Assembly (NCBI GenBank): GCA_913063505.1
Contig: CAJXYT010000006.1
Span: 1 to 58,842 of the forward strand
Direction: 5' to 3'
From: an uncultured Gammaproteobacteria bacterium
Lineage (GTDB): Bacteria; Pseudomonadota; Gammaproteobacteria; Steroidobacterales; Woeseiaceae
DNA: 58,842 nucleotides
Shown: piece after piece, positions 18,201 through 26,224 of the stretch
Position numbering within the stretch: position 1 is the first letter of the stretch
How the letters are laid out: each line of letters opens with the position of its first letter
Program-made: the position numbers and the translations under genes
Notes under the pieces: generated by a model
Databases searched by the model: none
What the model was told of the DNA's origin: nothing
What the model saw: the letters and a program-made list of their open reading frames with translations, nothing else

Positions 18201-18418
18201 TTCAGGATGCTCGCAAACAGGCGGGACTTGAAGTGTCCGATCGCATCACTTTGGGTGTATCTGGTTCGGCGGCTGTCGAGACCGCGCTGGCGACGCATCG
18301 CGATTACATCATGAGTGAGACGCTGGCTACAAAATGGGAAGTCGGTCACTCGAGTCCCTTATACACTGACGTGAAAGAGCTTGGCGTGGACAGTTGGACT
18401 ATAGAAATTAATCATTAG
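15287..18418 (+). CDS. ileS: Isoleucyl-tRNA synthetase, long type (IleS2-like)
   Basis: Charges tRNA-Ile. At 1043 residues it is longer than the roughly 940 of typical gammaproteobacterial IleS. The class I HIGH motif is a GIHH variant (PGIHHVLARSFKDI, residues 55-68) and KMSKS is at residues 592-596. The editing domain includes TTTPWTLPSN. GPPTANGKPGIHH followed by RKAGWDTHGLPVE is typical of the IleS type found in Actinobacteria, Chloroflexi and Bacteroidetes, a group that includes mupirocin-tolerant enzymes. The start is TTG at 15287 with GGAG 8 bases upstream. It is not next to ribF or lspA. Acquisition together with its T-box leader is inferred. Confidence 0.96.
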   Translation: MSFKEIKGRYDGPALEIEVLEFWRERDVFQKTLDQTEGKPQFSFNEGPPTANGKPGIHHVLARSFKDIFPRYKTMQGYHVPRKAGWDTHGLPVEHEVEKELGIFDKKEIEEKVGIAEFTKRCRDSVMRYIGDWEKMTERMGFWVNLDEAYYTLNNTYIESVWNLLQKIWDKDLIYRGYKVVPYDPRIGATLSSHELALGYKDVEDPSIIVRFKMQGQNNTYFLVWTTTPWTLPSNLALAVGDDINYSFCESEGQTLIVAEALHESVFRDIEYSVVKTVKGAELVGKRYEQLFSYLAVDAPNAFQVFSADFVSTESGTGIVHIAPAYGVDDLALGQANDLPVVHGVGLDGHFIDEVEPVKGLFFKDADKPLIRILKERDMMFRSERYLHSYPFGWRTGDPILYYAKNAWYIRTSKFRDRMTELNQTINWVPEHIKDGRFGNWLENNVDWALSRERFWGTPLPVWTDGCGEYHCIGSVGELEELTGRELSELDLHRPAVDEITFEKDGNTWQRVPEVIDCWFDSGAMSYAQWHYPFENEDKFEKHFPADYICEAIDQTRGWFYTLHAISTLVSDSVAYKNCICLNLIVDKDGKKMSKSVGNIINPYDVFDTVGADALRWYFLARLSPDVLKRVSVDIVADVASSFINTFWNTYGFFVLYARLDNVDLSRQIDPEDRPEIDRWALALLHKTITTVTESLDHFDAKTAGESIESFVDQLSNWYVRRNRRRFWKSTDPEDTQAAYLTLYECLDAAHKLMAPFVPFLSENVYQNLVRSVNPDAPESVHMTDWPVADASWKNDELLFDIDVVQKVVGLARAARGQSGVRTRQPLARLLIRAPSDAAAKALDNHQDQILEELNVKAIEFIARDAGLVSYRIKPNLPRIGKQYGKLIPVIRKALEKADGGAIASAAASGETFDIVVGDQTITFEGEDVLIETSSAEGYACAEDLGYLTALDTTLNDELISEGFARELVRSIQDARKQAGLEVSDRITLGVSGSAAVETALATHRDYIMSETLATKWEVGHSSPLYTDVKELGVDSWTIEINH

Positions 18419-18438
18419 GTCAGTGATCTGTTGGCCTG

Positions 18439-18771
18439 CTAGTTGGCATCGTAGAAATACCCGTTTCGCCGCAGAATGCGAGCGGACTCGTCTATACGCT
18501 GCTGTGATTAAATCGAGCTATTCTGAAACAGCAAGTGCTGTTCTATTAATCCGTCTTTGGTAATGATGTGCAGCTTATTGGCGAGCCGAAACAAGGCTTT
18601 GTCTTCGTCCGGATTGAAAAAATCAAAAACGTCCGATTTCTCGAGTATTACCCGACCAATGACCAGGCCATCGTTATCCAAAGAGCTAGAGTGGGGAATC
18701 ACCTGCTCGGCCACAACGTCACCGCCAGCCAACAGTAGGACCGGAGTCATTAGCCAATGGTTCTTATTCAT
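18439..18771 (-). pseudogene. N-terminal remnant of a BamA/TamA-like outer membrane protein with in-frame stop
   Basis: An 87-codon frame (18508-18771) starts with a signal-like segment (HWLMTPVLLLAGGDVVAE) and contains VIGRVILEKSDVFDFFNPDE and ALFRLANKLHIITKDGLIEQ. I recognise this as the N-terminus of a surface-antigen (BamA/TamA superfamily) type outer membrane protein. After LLFQNSSI comes a TAA. The same frame then continues with SQQRIDESARILRRNGYFYD before a second stop at 18439-18441. The barrel domain is absent, so the gene is broken and truncated. The family call rests on memory of motif style. Confidence 0.6.
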
Positions 18772-18857
18772 TATTTGGGGTCTTCGTGTGTGATTTCATC
18801 ATACCGTCCAATCGTCCGCTTGGTTCACTGGGTTATTTTGGGCGAAAAATTTTCCAC

Positions 18858-19041
18858 TTGCATGAGCTTCCTAAACTCTGTTATAAAAAACATGCGCAAG
18901 AACTTGATAATTAGGGAGTACATAAGGAACTGCGGCTCTGCAGGGGGCCGGACTACAGGAGGTAGTCAACTCCAAGAAAAGAGCGTACAAGCCGCCGAGA
19001 GGGCATGAGCGGCAATACAAGAATGAAACGCTGGAGTGACA
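18858..19041 (+). promoter_or_regulatory. Promoter candidate and structured 5' leader
   Basis: TTGCAT (18858-18863) and TATAAA (18882-18887) with an 18-base spacer could start a leader of about 150 bases. The leader holds GACTAC/GTAGTC with an AGGAG loop at about 18950-18967 and a GCCGC/GCGGC hairpin at about 18991-19013, plus several GGA trinucleotides. This looks like RNA-level control (for example by a CsrA-type protein), but no known RNA family is recognised. Confidence 0.3.
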
Positions 19042-19431
19042 ATGATGAATCACGTCGATCGCTTTCACACCGCACTTACGGTGTTGGCTGGGCATGGACA
19101 TATAAAACAACGACTTATTAAGGCTTACGAAGATAATCTCGTTGCCATAAACGAAGATGAGTTGCCTATTTTACTGCGGCAGCCGTTTGCCGATCTCAGG
19201 CGCCAGATGCATGGCGTAACGCCGCTAAACGGCGAAGGGCCTATCTGCGCCTCGGTTCGAAAGATGTCGTTTGACGACGCCAGTGATTGTGCGGCGTTGG
19301 TTGTGAGTATGTACGGCGCAATATCCCAAATTGAGGATTACGCTCCGACGACGTGCGCAACCAAAGAACTCGTCTCCGAGCAGAAGCTCGCCGAGCGATT
19401 ATTCTGGGCGCAGAATCAACTCGGGGTCTAG
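19042..19431 (+). CDS. Hypothetical protein, 129 aa
   Basis: An unrecognised, probably cytoplasmic protein with no signal peptide or membrane segment. Two adjacent ATG codons (19042 and 19045) follow GGAG (19033-19036), and a GTG at 19036 is less likely. The composition is balanced and helical with three Cys residues (in GPICASVR, SDCAALV and TTCATKE). Its end overlaps the next gene tail to tail by 4 bases. It is preceded by a long structured leader, and codon use resembles its neighbours, so it is likely real. Confidence 0.65.
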   Translation: MMNHVDRFHTALTVLAGHGHIKQRLIKAYEDNLVAINEDELPILLRQPFADLRRQMHGVTPLNGEGPICASVRKMSFDDASDCAALVVSMYGAISQIEDYAPTTCATKELVSEQKLAERLFWAQNQLGV

Positions 19432-20441
19432 TTCGATTTAATTGGGTAGTAGACGTCGGTTAATAGTTCGGATTCAGGGACTTTTCCGGGATCACTCACA
19501 TAAGACTCCCACGCAGCGCCATTCTGCTTCATGCCCGCTGCGGCGAGATACGCCGTAATCTTACGGTGGGTCGCATTTAATGGCCGATAAGAACCAACGT
19601 GCCGTACTCGAACGACTGCACCAGCATAGGTTTGACCGATTCTCACCCCACCGTCGTTCGGCGGATTGGCGTGATTAACGCCGCGAATCGGAATGGCAGC
19701 ATCGAAGCGCAACTCGGATCCATTGAAATTATGCGTGATCGACAATGGTGCACCAGCATCCGATAAGTCATTTATATCAATGAACGTCAGAATTTGAAAA
19801 TAGGCTCGCCCCAAAGCTTCGGAAATGGCCAGAGGCTCGGGTCGCGATATTACCGGTAGATAGGCGATATCTGTTGCCTCGACGACAATGTGTTCAATGT
19901 CAGCGTCGCCGAAGTCAGCTGTCGGTAGGCTCTCTGCAAGTTCTTTGAGTGATGCCAGCCCTTCGGCATAATCGCGCATGACGACCCCACCGAGCATGGA
20001 AGCAAAGTAGCGCCCAACGATATTGAGGCCATAGTCGGCCTTGAAGCCCCAAACCACGGTTGTTGTCCCGACGCCGGGCTGGAGATGAAACCATGACTCC
20101 GCTGCACCAGGCTCGCCTGGGTTCATTGCAATTTCAACGCGTTCGTACGGATGGCTTTCGGCAATGATCTGATTGCCGCTGCCAATAATGGCGCCATCCC
20201 AGGTCATAGTTGCACCTTCGCCGCGATTTGGCCCTGAATACAGAAATCGCGCATTAGGGTCAGTTTTTGCCCAAGGGGACCAGATCGAAAATCGCCGAAA
20301 GTCGTTAACAAGTGCAAATACGGTCGCCGGATGAGCGTCGATCTCTGTTCTTACTTCAATCTGATGGGTTCGCGGCAAAGCGAAACCGATTATGATGAGT
20401 AGCGCCAGAAAAGCGCCGATTCCGTAAATCAGTTTTTGCAC
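19428..20441 (-). CDS. SRPBCC domain fused to a GyrI-like effector-binding domain
   Basis: A 337-residue protein with an N-terminal membrane anchor or signal (about residues 4-22). An SRPBCC/START-like domain (VRTEIDAHPATVFALVNDFR, FSIWSPWAKTDPN) covers roughly residues 28-180. The C-terminal part (about 190-335) resembles GyrI/AraC effector-binding folds (GVRIGQTYAGAVVRVRHVGS, DVYYPI). Both halves bind small hydrophobic molecules in known families, but this protein's ligand is unknown. It is convergent with the hypothetical gene and divergent from murI. Confidence 0.75.
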   Translation of the reverse strand: MQKLIYGIGAFLALLIIIGFALPRTHQIEVRTEIDAHPATVFALVNDFRRFSIWSPWAKTDPNARFLYSGPNRGEGATMTWDGAIIGSGNQIIAESHPYERVEIAMNPGEPGAAESWFHLQPGVGTTTVVWGFKADYGLNIVGRYFASMLGGVVMRDYAEGLASLKELAESLPTADFGDADIEHIVVEATDIAYLPVISRPEPLAISEALGRAYFQILTFIDINDLSDAGAPLSITHNFNGSELRFDAAIPIRGVNHANPPNDGGVRIGQTYAGAVVRVRHVGSYRPLNATHRKITAYLAAAGMKQNGAAWESYVSDPGKVPESELLTDVYYPIKSN

Positions 20442-20515
20442 AACGTAAGCATTCCGTAACGAGTTTGTCGGGCCGGATTATTCCACAGAAAGGCGACATT
20501 GGGCACAATGCGAGA

Positions 20516-21340
20516 ATGACTATTCATATTGATACCTCATTGCCCATCGGTGTGTTCGACTCCGGTGTAGGTGGTTTGACTGTTCTCAAGGCCATTCGTG
20601 AGACCTTACCCAACGAAAACCTCGTTTACCTCGGTGATACCGCAAGACTGCCGTATGGCACCAAGAGCCCGGCATCCATTGAGCGCTATGCGATCCAAGC
20701 AACGACAAAGCTTCGCGAATACAATATAAAAATGCTGGTGGTGGCCTGTAACACCGCGTCGGCGGTAGCGATCGACGCCTTACAGCAGCATATGGCTCCG
20801 ATTCCGGTTATAGGCGTCGTAGACCCAGGCGCCGAGGCGGCGGTAGCAGCGAGTGCTGGTGACTCCTACCTCGTGCTGGCGACCGAAGCGACTGTGCGTC
20901 TTGGTGCTTATAGTAGGGCGATAAAAATGCGCGACTTGGGCGCTAAGGTCCGCGAGCAATCGTGTGAAATGTTGGTTTGCCTGGCCGAGGAAGGCTGGAC
21001 CAGCGGGCACATCGCCGATTCGATCGTCAGGCGATATCTGGCGGAGGCAGAAGACAATACGTTCAAAGCTGATTCGATTATCTTGGGGTGCACACATTTT
21101 CCGCTATTACGAGACACGATATCGAGCATCGCTGGTGACGTCGTCGTCGTCGATTCAGCGATTACAACGGCAGCCGTAGTGCGCAAGACCCTGACGTCGC
21201 ATGGCGGACTGACAGTGAGCAAGCAACCCGGGATACTCAAATTGCTGGCAACCGATGGTATTCAGCGATTCGCTCGTGTTGGCGGACAATTTCTCGGCCA
21301 ACCTTTGACCGCGCAAAACGTTCAGCTCGTCGATCTTTGA
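20516..21340 (+). CDS. murI: Glutamate racemase
   Basis: Makes D-glutamate for peptidoglycan. From the ATG at 20516 the protein is 274 residues and begins MTIHIDTSLPIGVFDSGVGG, the family N-terminus; an in-frame extension to 20465 looks unrelated. The two catalytic cysteines are in VACNTASA and LGCTHFPLL. YLGDTARLPYG is also conserved. It stands alone between a divergent SRPBCC gene and a secreted peptidase. Confidence 0.96.
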   Translation: MTIHIDTSLPIGVFDSGVGGLTVLKAIRETLPNENLVYLGDTARLPYGTKSPASIERYAIQATTKLREYNIKMLVVACNTASAVAIDALQQHMAPIPVIGVVDPGAEAAVAASAGDSYLVLATEATVRLGAYSRAIKMRDLGAKVREQSCEMLVCLAEEGWTSGHIADSIVRRYLAEAEDNTFKADSIILGCTHFPLLRDTISSIAGDVVVVDSAITTAAVVRKTLTSHGGLTVSKQPGILKLLATDGIQRFARVGGQFLGQPLTAQNVQLVDL

Positions 21341-21409
21341 CGTCTACCAACCTACGATTCGCGCCACGCTATGCAATAATGTTTGATTGATTTAGCTTCA
21401 GGGGAAGCC

Positions 21410-23071
21410 GTGATTTTCAAATCTATATTGCGCCAGTCAGGCGCCGTAGCTCTATGCATCGTGCTAGCGTCCTGCGCACCGGAAGCAGAGCCAGACTTAA
21501 ATATTCAGCCGCTCGAAGTCGTCGCACCTCGGCCGGATATATACGCGGACTTTACCTTAACCGCAGACCTTAGTGACCTTACGGACGATCAAAAGCAGAT
21601 GATTGGTCTGCTGATCGACGCGTCGCAAATTATGGATGACCTTTATTGGCGTCAGAGTTACGGCGACGATTATGAAGCGTGGCTGGAGTCGATCACCGAT
21701 GCCGATGCCCGGCGATTCGCGGAGTTAAACTACGGTCCATGGGATCATCTGGAAGGCAACAAACCGTTCATGGAGGGTGTTGGTGCCAAGCCACTCGGCG
21801 CCAACTTCTATCCGACGGATATGAGCAAAGAAGAGTTCGAGGGGGCTTATCTGCCCGGCAAGCATGGTCATTATTCGCTTATTCGTCGCGATGAAGAGGG
21901 CAGGCTAAAACTAATTCCATATCACGTTGCCTACGCTGGTGAGCTCAAGGCTGTAGCCGATTTGCTTCGCGAAGCTGCAAAGCTTGCTGACAGTAACGAT
22001 TTTGGCAACTACATGAAGCTGCGCGCTGCGGCATTGATTAGCGACGAGTATCAGGTTAGCGATATGTTCTGGATGGACGTCTGGGACAATGACATTGATG
22101 TCATTATTGGCCCAATAGAAACCTACGAAGACGACCTATTTGGTTATCGCGCGTCATACGAGTCCTATGTACTCGTGAAGGATCTCGAATGGAGTGATCG
22201 CCTCAGTCGATTTGTAAGCTTTCTGCCAGCATTACAAGAAAGCTTGCCGGTTCCCGACGAGTACAAGTGGGAGACGCCGGGTATGGACTCAGATCTGAAC
22301 GCTTACGATGTTGTCTATTACGCAGGCGCTAGCAATGCCGCTGGTAAAACCATCGCGATAAACCTGCCTAATGATGAGGCTGTGCAGCTCGCGCGCGGTA
22401 CACGTCGTTTGCAGCTGAAGAACGCGATGCGTGCCAAGTTCGATAAGATCGTCGAACCGATCGCGGACGTGCTGATTGATGAGTTGCAGCGCTCTCATGT
22501 ATCCTTCGATGCGTTCTTCGCCAATACCATGTTCCACGAGGTGGCGCACAGTCTTGGTATTAAGAATACGATCGACGGTCGTGGAACGGTGCGCGAAGCA
22601 TTGCTCGATATGTCGTCGAGCATAGAGGAAGGCAAGGCTGATGTTCTGGGGCTCTACATGACCACCGAGCTTCACAAGGCTGGTGAGCTTGGTGGCGTCG
22701 ATCTGCGGGACTATTACGTGACATTCATGACGGGCGTATTCCACTCAATTCGGTTTGATGCAGCGAGCGCACACGGCAAAGCGAATATGCTGCGGTTTAA
22801 TTTCTTCCAGGATCAGGGTGCTTTTGTGCGTGATGCGGATAGTGGCCGGTATCGCATCGATTTTGACCGGATGGAGACCGCGATGACGAATCTGTCGCGG
22901 CTACTATTAACGCTGCAAGGCGATGGCGATTACGAGGGTGTTGTCGAATTGATAGAGTCACGCGGAATCATTAAACCGCAGTTGCAGGGCGACCTCGACC
23001 GGCTGACTCAAGCAAATATCCCGGTCGACATCACCTTCCAGCAAGGTAAGTCAGAACTTGGTATCGAATAA
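21410..23071 (+). CDS. M49-like (dipeptidyl peptidase III type) lipoprotein peptidase
   Basis: A zinc metallopeptidase-like protein of 553 residues from GTG 21410, which follows AGGGGAAG; an in-frame TTG at 21383 would extend it by 9 residues. The N-terminus is a lipoprotein signal ending VLASC. The zinc site appears as HEVAHSLG (two His, general-base Glu) followed about 50 residues later by EEGKAD, an arrangement close to the HELLGH/EExxAE pattern of family M49. M49 is peptidase family knowledge; outer-membrane attachment is inferred. It converges on folE. Confidence 0.75.
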   Translation: MIFKSILRQSGAVALCIVLASCAPEAEPDLNIQPLEVVAPRPDIYADFTLTADLSDLTDDQKQMIGLLIDASQIMDDLYWRQSYGDDYEAWLESITDADARRFAELNYGPWDHLEGNKPFMEGVGAKPLGANFYPTDMSKEEFEGAYLPGKHGHYSLIRRDEEGRLKLIPYHVAYAGELKAVADLLREAAKLADSNDFGNYMKLRAAALISDEYQVSDMFWMDVWDNDIDVIIGPIETYEDDLFGYRASYESYVLVKDLEWSDRLSRFVSFLPALQESLPVPDEYKWETPGMDSDLNAYDVVYYAGASNAAGKTIAINLPNDEAVQLARGTRRLQLKNAMRAKFDKIVEPIADVLIDELQRSHVSFDAFFANTMFHEVAHSLGIKNTIDGRGTVREALLDMSSSIEEGKADVLGLYMTTELHKAGELGGVDLRDYYVTFMTGVFHSIRFDAASAHGKANMLRFNFFQDQGAFVRDADSGRYRIDFDRMETAMTNLSRLLLTLQGDGDYEGVVELIESRGIIKPQLQGDLDRLTQANIPVDITFQQGKSELGIE

Positions 23072-23101
23072 ATTGCCTTGAGAGCAACGCAACGTCAGGT
23101 G

Positions 23102-23707
23102 TTAGCGGTTGGCGTCTATCATGCGAAGGAACTCAACACGGGTTCGTGCATCTTTTCGGAAGGAGCCAACCATCTGGCTCGTTACCATCGACACATCGGA
23201 TTTGTGAATACCGCGTGTCGTCATGCACTGGTGTTTTGCTTCAATGACAACGCCGACGCCCTTTGGCTGCAGAACATCTTGGATGCAATTGGCGATCTGC
23301 GCGGTCATTTTTTCCTGAACCTGAAAACGCCGGGCGAAAGCTTCTACGACACGCGCTAGTTTACTGATACCGACAACTTTGTTGCTTGGTAAATAGCCGA
23401 CGTGGGCTTTGCCGATAATCGGTGCCATGTGATGTTCGCAGTGCGATTCGAAGGCGATGTCGCGCAGTACGATCATTTCGTCATAGCCTTCAACTTCCTC
23501 AAAGGTGCGCTCGAGGTACTTGACAGGGTTTTGCCCGTATCCGCTAAACCAATCTTCATAAGCTCGCGCTACACGCTTAGGTGTATCGAGAAGACCTTCC
23601 CGGCGAGTATCCTCACCTGCCCACAGCAATAAAGTTCGGATTGCCTCCTCAGCTTGCTTACGACTGGGCTTGCGCGGTTTGGGTTGTTTCTTCTTTTGGA
23701 TGGCCAC
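23102..23707 (-). CDS. folE: GTP cyclohydrolase I
   Basis: First enzyme of tetrahydrofolate synthesis, GTP to dihydroneopterin triphosphate. Its 201 residues include the zinc- and GTP-binding segment [38 protein letters not shown] and [11 protein letters not shown]. Lysine-rich extensions precede the core at the N-terminus. folB, folK and a pteridine reductase are elsewhere in the window, so folate genes are scattered rather than in one operon. Confidence 0.97.
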   Translation of the reverse strand: MAIQKKKQPKPRKPSRKQAEEAIRTLLLWAGEDTRREGLLDTPKRVARAYEDWFSGYGQNPVKYLERTFEEVEGYDEMIVLRDIAFESHCEHHMAPIIGKAHVGYLPSNKVVGISKLARVVEAFARRFQVQEKMTAQIANCIQDVLQPKGVGVVIEAKHQCMTTRGIHKSDVSMVTSQMVGSFRKDARTRVEFLRMIDANR

Positions 23708-23750
23708 GTGTGAATTCTACAGAGCGTCGAGGGTCTTTGGCCAGTACAAC

Positions 23751-24335
23751 CTAAACAGCGCAGCTGACGCCGGTGCCATGGAGACCGCAGTAACCGCCGG
23801 GATTCTTGGCAAGATACTGTTGATGATAGTCCTCGGCATAGTGAAAAGTTTCCAATGGAGTGACTTCAGTCGTTATTTGACCCAATCCCGCTTTCTTCAA
23901 TTCACTCTGGTACACAGCGAGTGACTCTTCGGCGGTGACAGACTGGTCATCGTCAGTCGTGTAGATGGCAGAACGATATTGAGTGCCGAGATCATTTCCC
24001 TGCCGAGCGCCTTGAGTCGGATTGTGGCTTTCCCAGAAAACCTTGAGCAATTCGGCGTAGCTAACGGCGGCCGGGTCGAAAATGACCATTACGACTTCGG
24101 CGTACCCCGTCGTTCCAGTGCAAACCTGTTTGTAATCTGGGTCCGGAGATTGGCCGCCGGCGTAACCCACAGCTGTTGAAAAGACATAGTCAGTTTCCCA
24201 AAAGCGTCTCTCCGCTCCCCAAAAACACCCGAGCCCAAATACAGCTTGTCGCAAGTGCGCCGCGAAGGGTTCCTGAATTGGGTTGCCGTTAACGAAGTGA
24301 CTGTTGGAGATTTCGACCTGCCTATTACTCATCAT
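23751..24335 (-). CDS. msrA: Peptide methionine sulfoxide reductase MsrA
   Basis: Reduces methionine-S-sulfoxide in proteins. Its 194 residues carry the catalytic [11 protein letters not shown] near residue 35, [12 protein letters not shown] and the AIYTTDDDQ region. C-terminal Cys residues ([15 protein letters not shown]) can act as resolving cysteines. Its ATG overlaps the stop of a short upstream frame (ATGA). With msrPQ in the same window, both cytoplasmic and periplasmic repair systems are present. Confidence 0.97.
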   Translation of the reverse strand: MMSNRQVEISNSHFVNGNPIQEPFAAHLRQAVFGLGCFWGAERRFWETDYVFSTAVGYAGGQSPDPDYKQVCTGTTGYAEVVMVIFDPAAVSYAELLKVFWESHNPTQGARQGNDLGTQYRSAIYTTDDDQSVTAEESLAVYQSELKKAGLGQITTEVTPLETFHYAEDYHQQYLAKNPGGYCGLHGTGVSCAV

Positions 24336-24493
24336 TTTCTCGCTGTTTGTGAGTTTAATTGGGCTTGATAGCGCACGACGCGACGCGGGTGTTCGATAAT
24401 ACCGTCTACGGCCTCAAAGCACACTGCGGTTGATTGGGTTCGACCCCAGCCAAACGCTCGATACACTGCTCGAATCGTCTTTATATTCGGCAT
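24332..24493 (-). CDS. Candidate 53-residue basic protein overlapping msrA start
   Basis: An ATG frame of 53 codons encoding an Arg-rich peptide ([28 protein letters not shown]). Its TGA overlaps the msrA ATG (ATGA), suggesting translational coupling. It overlaps the other short frame (24414-24557) in a different reading frame, so at most one is likely to be the main product unless a frameshift joins them. No homologue is recognised. Confidence 0.35.
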   Translation of the reverse strand: MPNIKTIRAVYRAFGWGRTQSTAVCFEAVDGIIEHPRRVVRYQAQLNSQTARK

Positions 24494-24557
24494 TGGCGAC
24501 GGCTGAGAGTGCCATGAGCACCAGAATCGTAATGATTGTCAGGATAGTCCAGGACAT
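24414..24557 (-). CDS. Candidate 47-residue secreted peptide
   Basis: An ATG frame of 47 codons begins 11 bases after the TPR gene's stop with GGCGGA upstream as a weak ribosome site. The product has a hydrophobic signal (WTILTIITILVLMALSAVA) and a likely signal-peptidase site ANA-EY, leaving about 23 mature residues. It could be a small exported protein. Overlap with the 24332-24493 frame leaves the true coding frame open. Confidence 0.4.
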   Translation of the reverse strand: MSWTILTIITILVLMALSAVANAEYKDDSSSVSSVWLGSNPINRSVL

Positions 24558-24568
24558 CAATCCGCCGC

Positions 24569-26065
24569 TTATTCGTTTTTCGGTTTTTTCTTCAGAGCCA
24601 GAGCTGTTCGAAGCGCCTCGAGATCCGTCAATCGATAGGAGAACGGGTGCTCGAAAATAATACCAAGAGTTTCTACAGGTTCGCCATCGACGATTCTTGG
24701 GCGATAGATTCGGCTGTGCATCTCTCTGTGAACCATGCGCTGCATATCATTGAACTCGAAAGGAAAAACCTCAGATTGCAGATTTCGAACTCGACCGCGC
24801 GCCGATACATTGTATTGAACTACGACTCGTCCAGTGCCGATGTCATCAGATGATAGACCCTCATTTGATGAGCCGCCGGCGTATATCGGCAGTCGGTGCG
24901 TCTTTATTGGTGCAGCTTCAGACAATAATTCACTGCGCAGCGACAAGCGCTCCTCGTCGACGGACAAATACTGCCAGACACTCGCATAGATTCTTCGCGC
25001 GCGGTTAAAGAGTAATGTTGAACGGTTTGAATCCGAGTAGATATAGTAGTCAGCTAGCGCCAGCTTCGCGGCAGCATATTCGCGCCTATCAATATCGTCT
25101 GACTTCTCTGCGATTCGTACGCTTCGTTTGAAGTATATTTCGCCGTTTAACATTACTCTGTTGCTCTGATCGAGCGTCGTGTCGATGAAATAGAATGACT
25201 CACCAAGTTTGCGCAGCGGTTCAACCAGCAACTTATTATTCTTACCGGAGTTCGACTCAATGATGCGAATCACTCGTCTGTACGTTGCTCGCTCCCCTTT
25301 GTAATTGCCTGCACGCCGTTGCCAGGTCGCGCGATTCATTAACGATGGCAGCAGGCCCATGGGGTCTTTCTCGAAATGCTTAACGTTCAGGATATGTATC
25401 CTGTCGAGAGCGTCGCGGGCTGCTTTCGTATTTCCCATACGAATGCAGATATCCGCAATTGATTCGAAAATTTCTATTTGGTCGAGGTTGTGTGGCCCCT
25501 TATTGACATGCGTTATGTGTGCGGCTCGATAAAATGTTTTTCGCGCTTGATCAAGCTGCCCGCTCGCCAACTGTGATGCGCCCAATCCTTTCAGCGGGTT
25601 GATCAACGCTCCATTGAGTCGATCCTCGACCACTTCGATGATCTCTACAGCCGATGTGAAGTTTTGGATAGCTGCATTGTACTGACCGGTTGAATGCTGC
25701 ACTACACTGAGATTATTCAGTGCGCTGGCCATTTCTCTGGACCCCGATCCGTAGATTCGAATGGCCATTTCGACGATTTTCTTGGCGGCATTGTCTGCTT
25801 CGTCAAGTGTGCCTGCTTGTACAAGTCTTCTGTAGCGAGCGAATTCCTTGCGCAGCTGCTCCTCAGTCGCGGTAGTTAATCCATCGTCTGGGACTGCCGA
25901 AGGTGTTTCCTCGGCGGTAGCAACTGTTCGCTCTGATGAGCTGATGATTTCATCAATACTGGACCCCTGCGCTTCTGCCGCTGCCACGAGGGACGGTAAT
26001 AGCAGTGCAGTCAGCACGGCATGCGCTATGATTTTAATCATACGTATTTGAATTTTCGTATCCAA
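24569..26065 (-). CDS. TPR-repeat protein with TonB-like C-terminal domain
   Basis: A 498-residue exported protein. A signal peptide ends near VAAAEAQG, with M9 an equally good start. Tetratricopeptide-like helical repeats run over about residues 80-370 (for example EMASALNNLSVVQHSTGQYN, NPLKGLGASQLASGQLDQAR). The C-terminal 80 residues (GRVVVQYNVSARGRVRN, HREMHSRIYRPRIVDGEPVE) match the TonB energy-transducer C-terminal fold. This type of TPR-TonB protein recurs in Gammaproteobacteria; no specific function is known to me. Confidence 0.75.
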   Translation of the reverse strand: MDTKIQIRMIKIIAHAVLTALLLPSLVAAAEAQGSSIDEIISSSERTVATAEETPSAVPDDGLTTATEEQLRKEFARYRRLVQAGTLDEADNAAKKIVEMAIRIYGSGSREMASALNNLSVVQHSTGQYNAAIQNFTSAVEIIEVVEDRLNGALINPLKGLGASQLASGQLDQARKTFYRAAHITHVNKGPHNLDQIEIFESIADICIRMGNTKAARDALDRIHILNVKHFEKDPMGLLPSLMNRATWQRRAGNYKGERATYRRVIRIIESNSGKNNKLLVEPLRKLGESFYFIDTTLDQSNRVMLNGEIYFKRSVRIAEKSDDIDRREYAAAKLALADYYIYSDSNRSTLLFNRARRIYASVWQYLSVDEERLSLRSELLSEAAPIKTHRLPIYAGGSSNEGLSSDDIGTGRVVVQYNVSARGRVRNLQSEVFPFEFNDMQRMVHREMHSRIYRPRIVDGEPVETLGIIFEHPFSYRLTDLEALRTALALKKKPKNE

Positions 26066-26224
26066 GCGTTGAAGTTGTTTGATGAGTCGTCAGATCGGTC
26101 GCTCTTTATGTTATTCCAGTAGCATTAAGACCGAATGTGACTGCATCAGTTCTCAATTTCACTATACCCATTGGTGTCGATTGAAGGTAGTTACTTTTCC
26201 CAATCAATGCTTAGAAATTGGATG

